From Turritopsis dohrnii (lineage: Eukaryota > Cnidaria > Hydrozoa > Anthoathecata > Oceaniidae): a stretch of 64,000 bases of DNA. The stretch lies in NCBI GenBank assembly GCA_027922465.2, contig BQMF02000011.1, positions 248,001 through 312,000 on the forward strand. Reading direction: 5' to 3'. Below the pieces are notes generated by a model, which had not been told where the DNA came from, searched no databases, and was given only the letters and a program-made list of their open reading frames with translations. Shown in pieces: positions 63,925 to 64,000 of the stretch (positions are counted from its first letter, which is position 1; each line of letters opens with the position of its first letter). The position numbers and the translations under genes were made by a program.

Positions 63925-64000
63925 CTTCAAAATTAAAAAATGAAAAAAAAGACATAACATAAACGGCAGGAAATTTATTTATTTAATTATGATAATTATG

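Overview
This 64 kb window is animal nuclear DNA: AT-rich, with spliced genes (GT-AG introns of about 0.1-1.6 kb) separated by dense transposable elements. The recognisable genes are cilia/sperm-associated or housekeeping animal families (C11orf65/MFI, ANKEF1, a TSSK-like kinase, SLC49A4/DIRC2, DHX36). The repeat mixture (2A-bearing LINE, TTAA-flanked elements, an integrase DNA transposon, many MITEs) would suit a cnidarian or another early-branching or marine invertebrate. The sequence alone does not fix the species.

Layout. 0.2-4.0 kb: ten exons of a C11orf65/MFI homologue (+). 4.7-6.4 kb: a two-exon, tail-anchored protein of unknown family (+). 6.6-6.8 kb: a possible last exon of an unidentified minus-strand gene. 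8.9-14.9 kb: a complete 19-exon ANKEF1 homologue (+, 772 aa). 16.26-23.18 kb: a complete cut-and-paste transposon with a 6-bp target duplication, carrying a spliced DDE integrase (+) and a convergent alpha-kinase gene (-). Most of it is repeated in tandem, almost base for base. 24.1-27.9 kb: exons of a probable AbfB-like beta-trefoil gene with two TTAA-flanked foldback elements. 28-32.5 kb: SINEs and MITEs. 32.7-34.2 kb: TSSK-like kinase (+). 35.09-39.97 kb: a full-length, apparently intact LINE (-) whose ORF2 begins with a hydrophobic segment followed by a 2A-like peptide. 41.1-46.3 kb: a nest of duplicated repeats interrupted by an internally deleted Kolobok-type transposon. 48.4-51.0 kb: complete SLC49A4 homologue (+). 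54.1 kb: a short first-exon candidate. 57.45-60.1 kb: a decayed, 5'-truncated LINE (-). 61.9-64 kb: the 3' end of a DHX36-type RNA helicase (-), whose last codons and stop lie in a MITE terminal repeat.

The host genes are independent transcription units; nothing suggests an operon. The most unusual object is the alpha-kinase/integrase transposon and its tandem copy. Exon boundaries were read by eye from splice consensus, reading phase and remembered family similarity, and were not checked against transcripts or databases.
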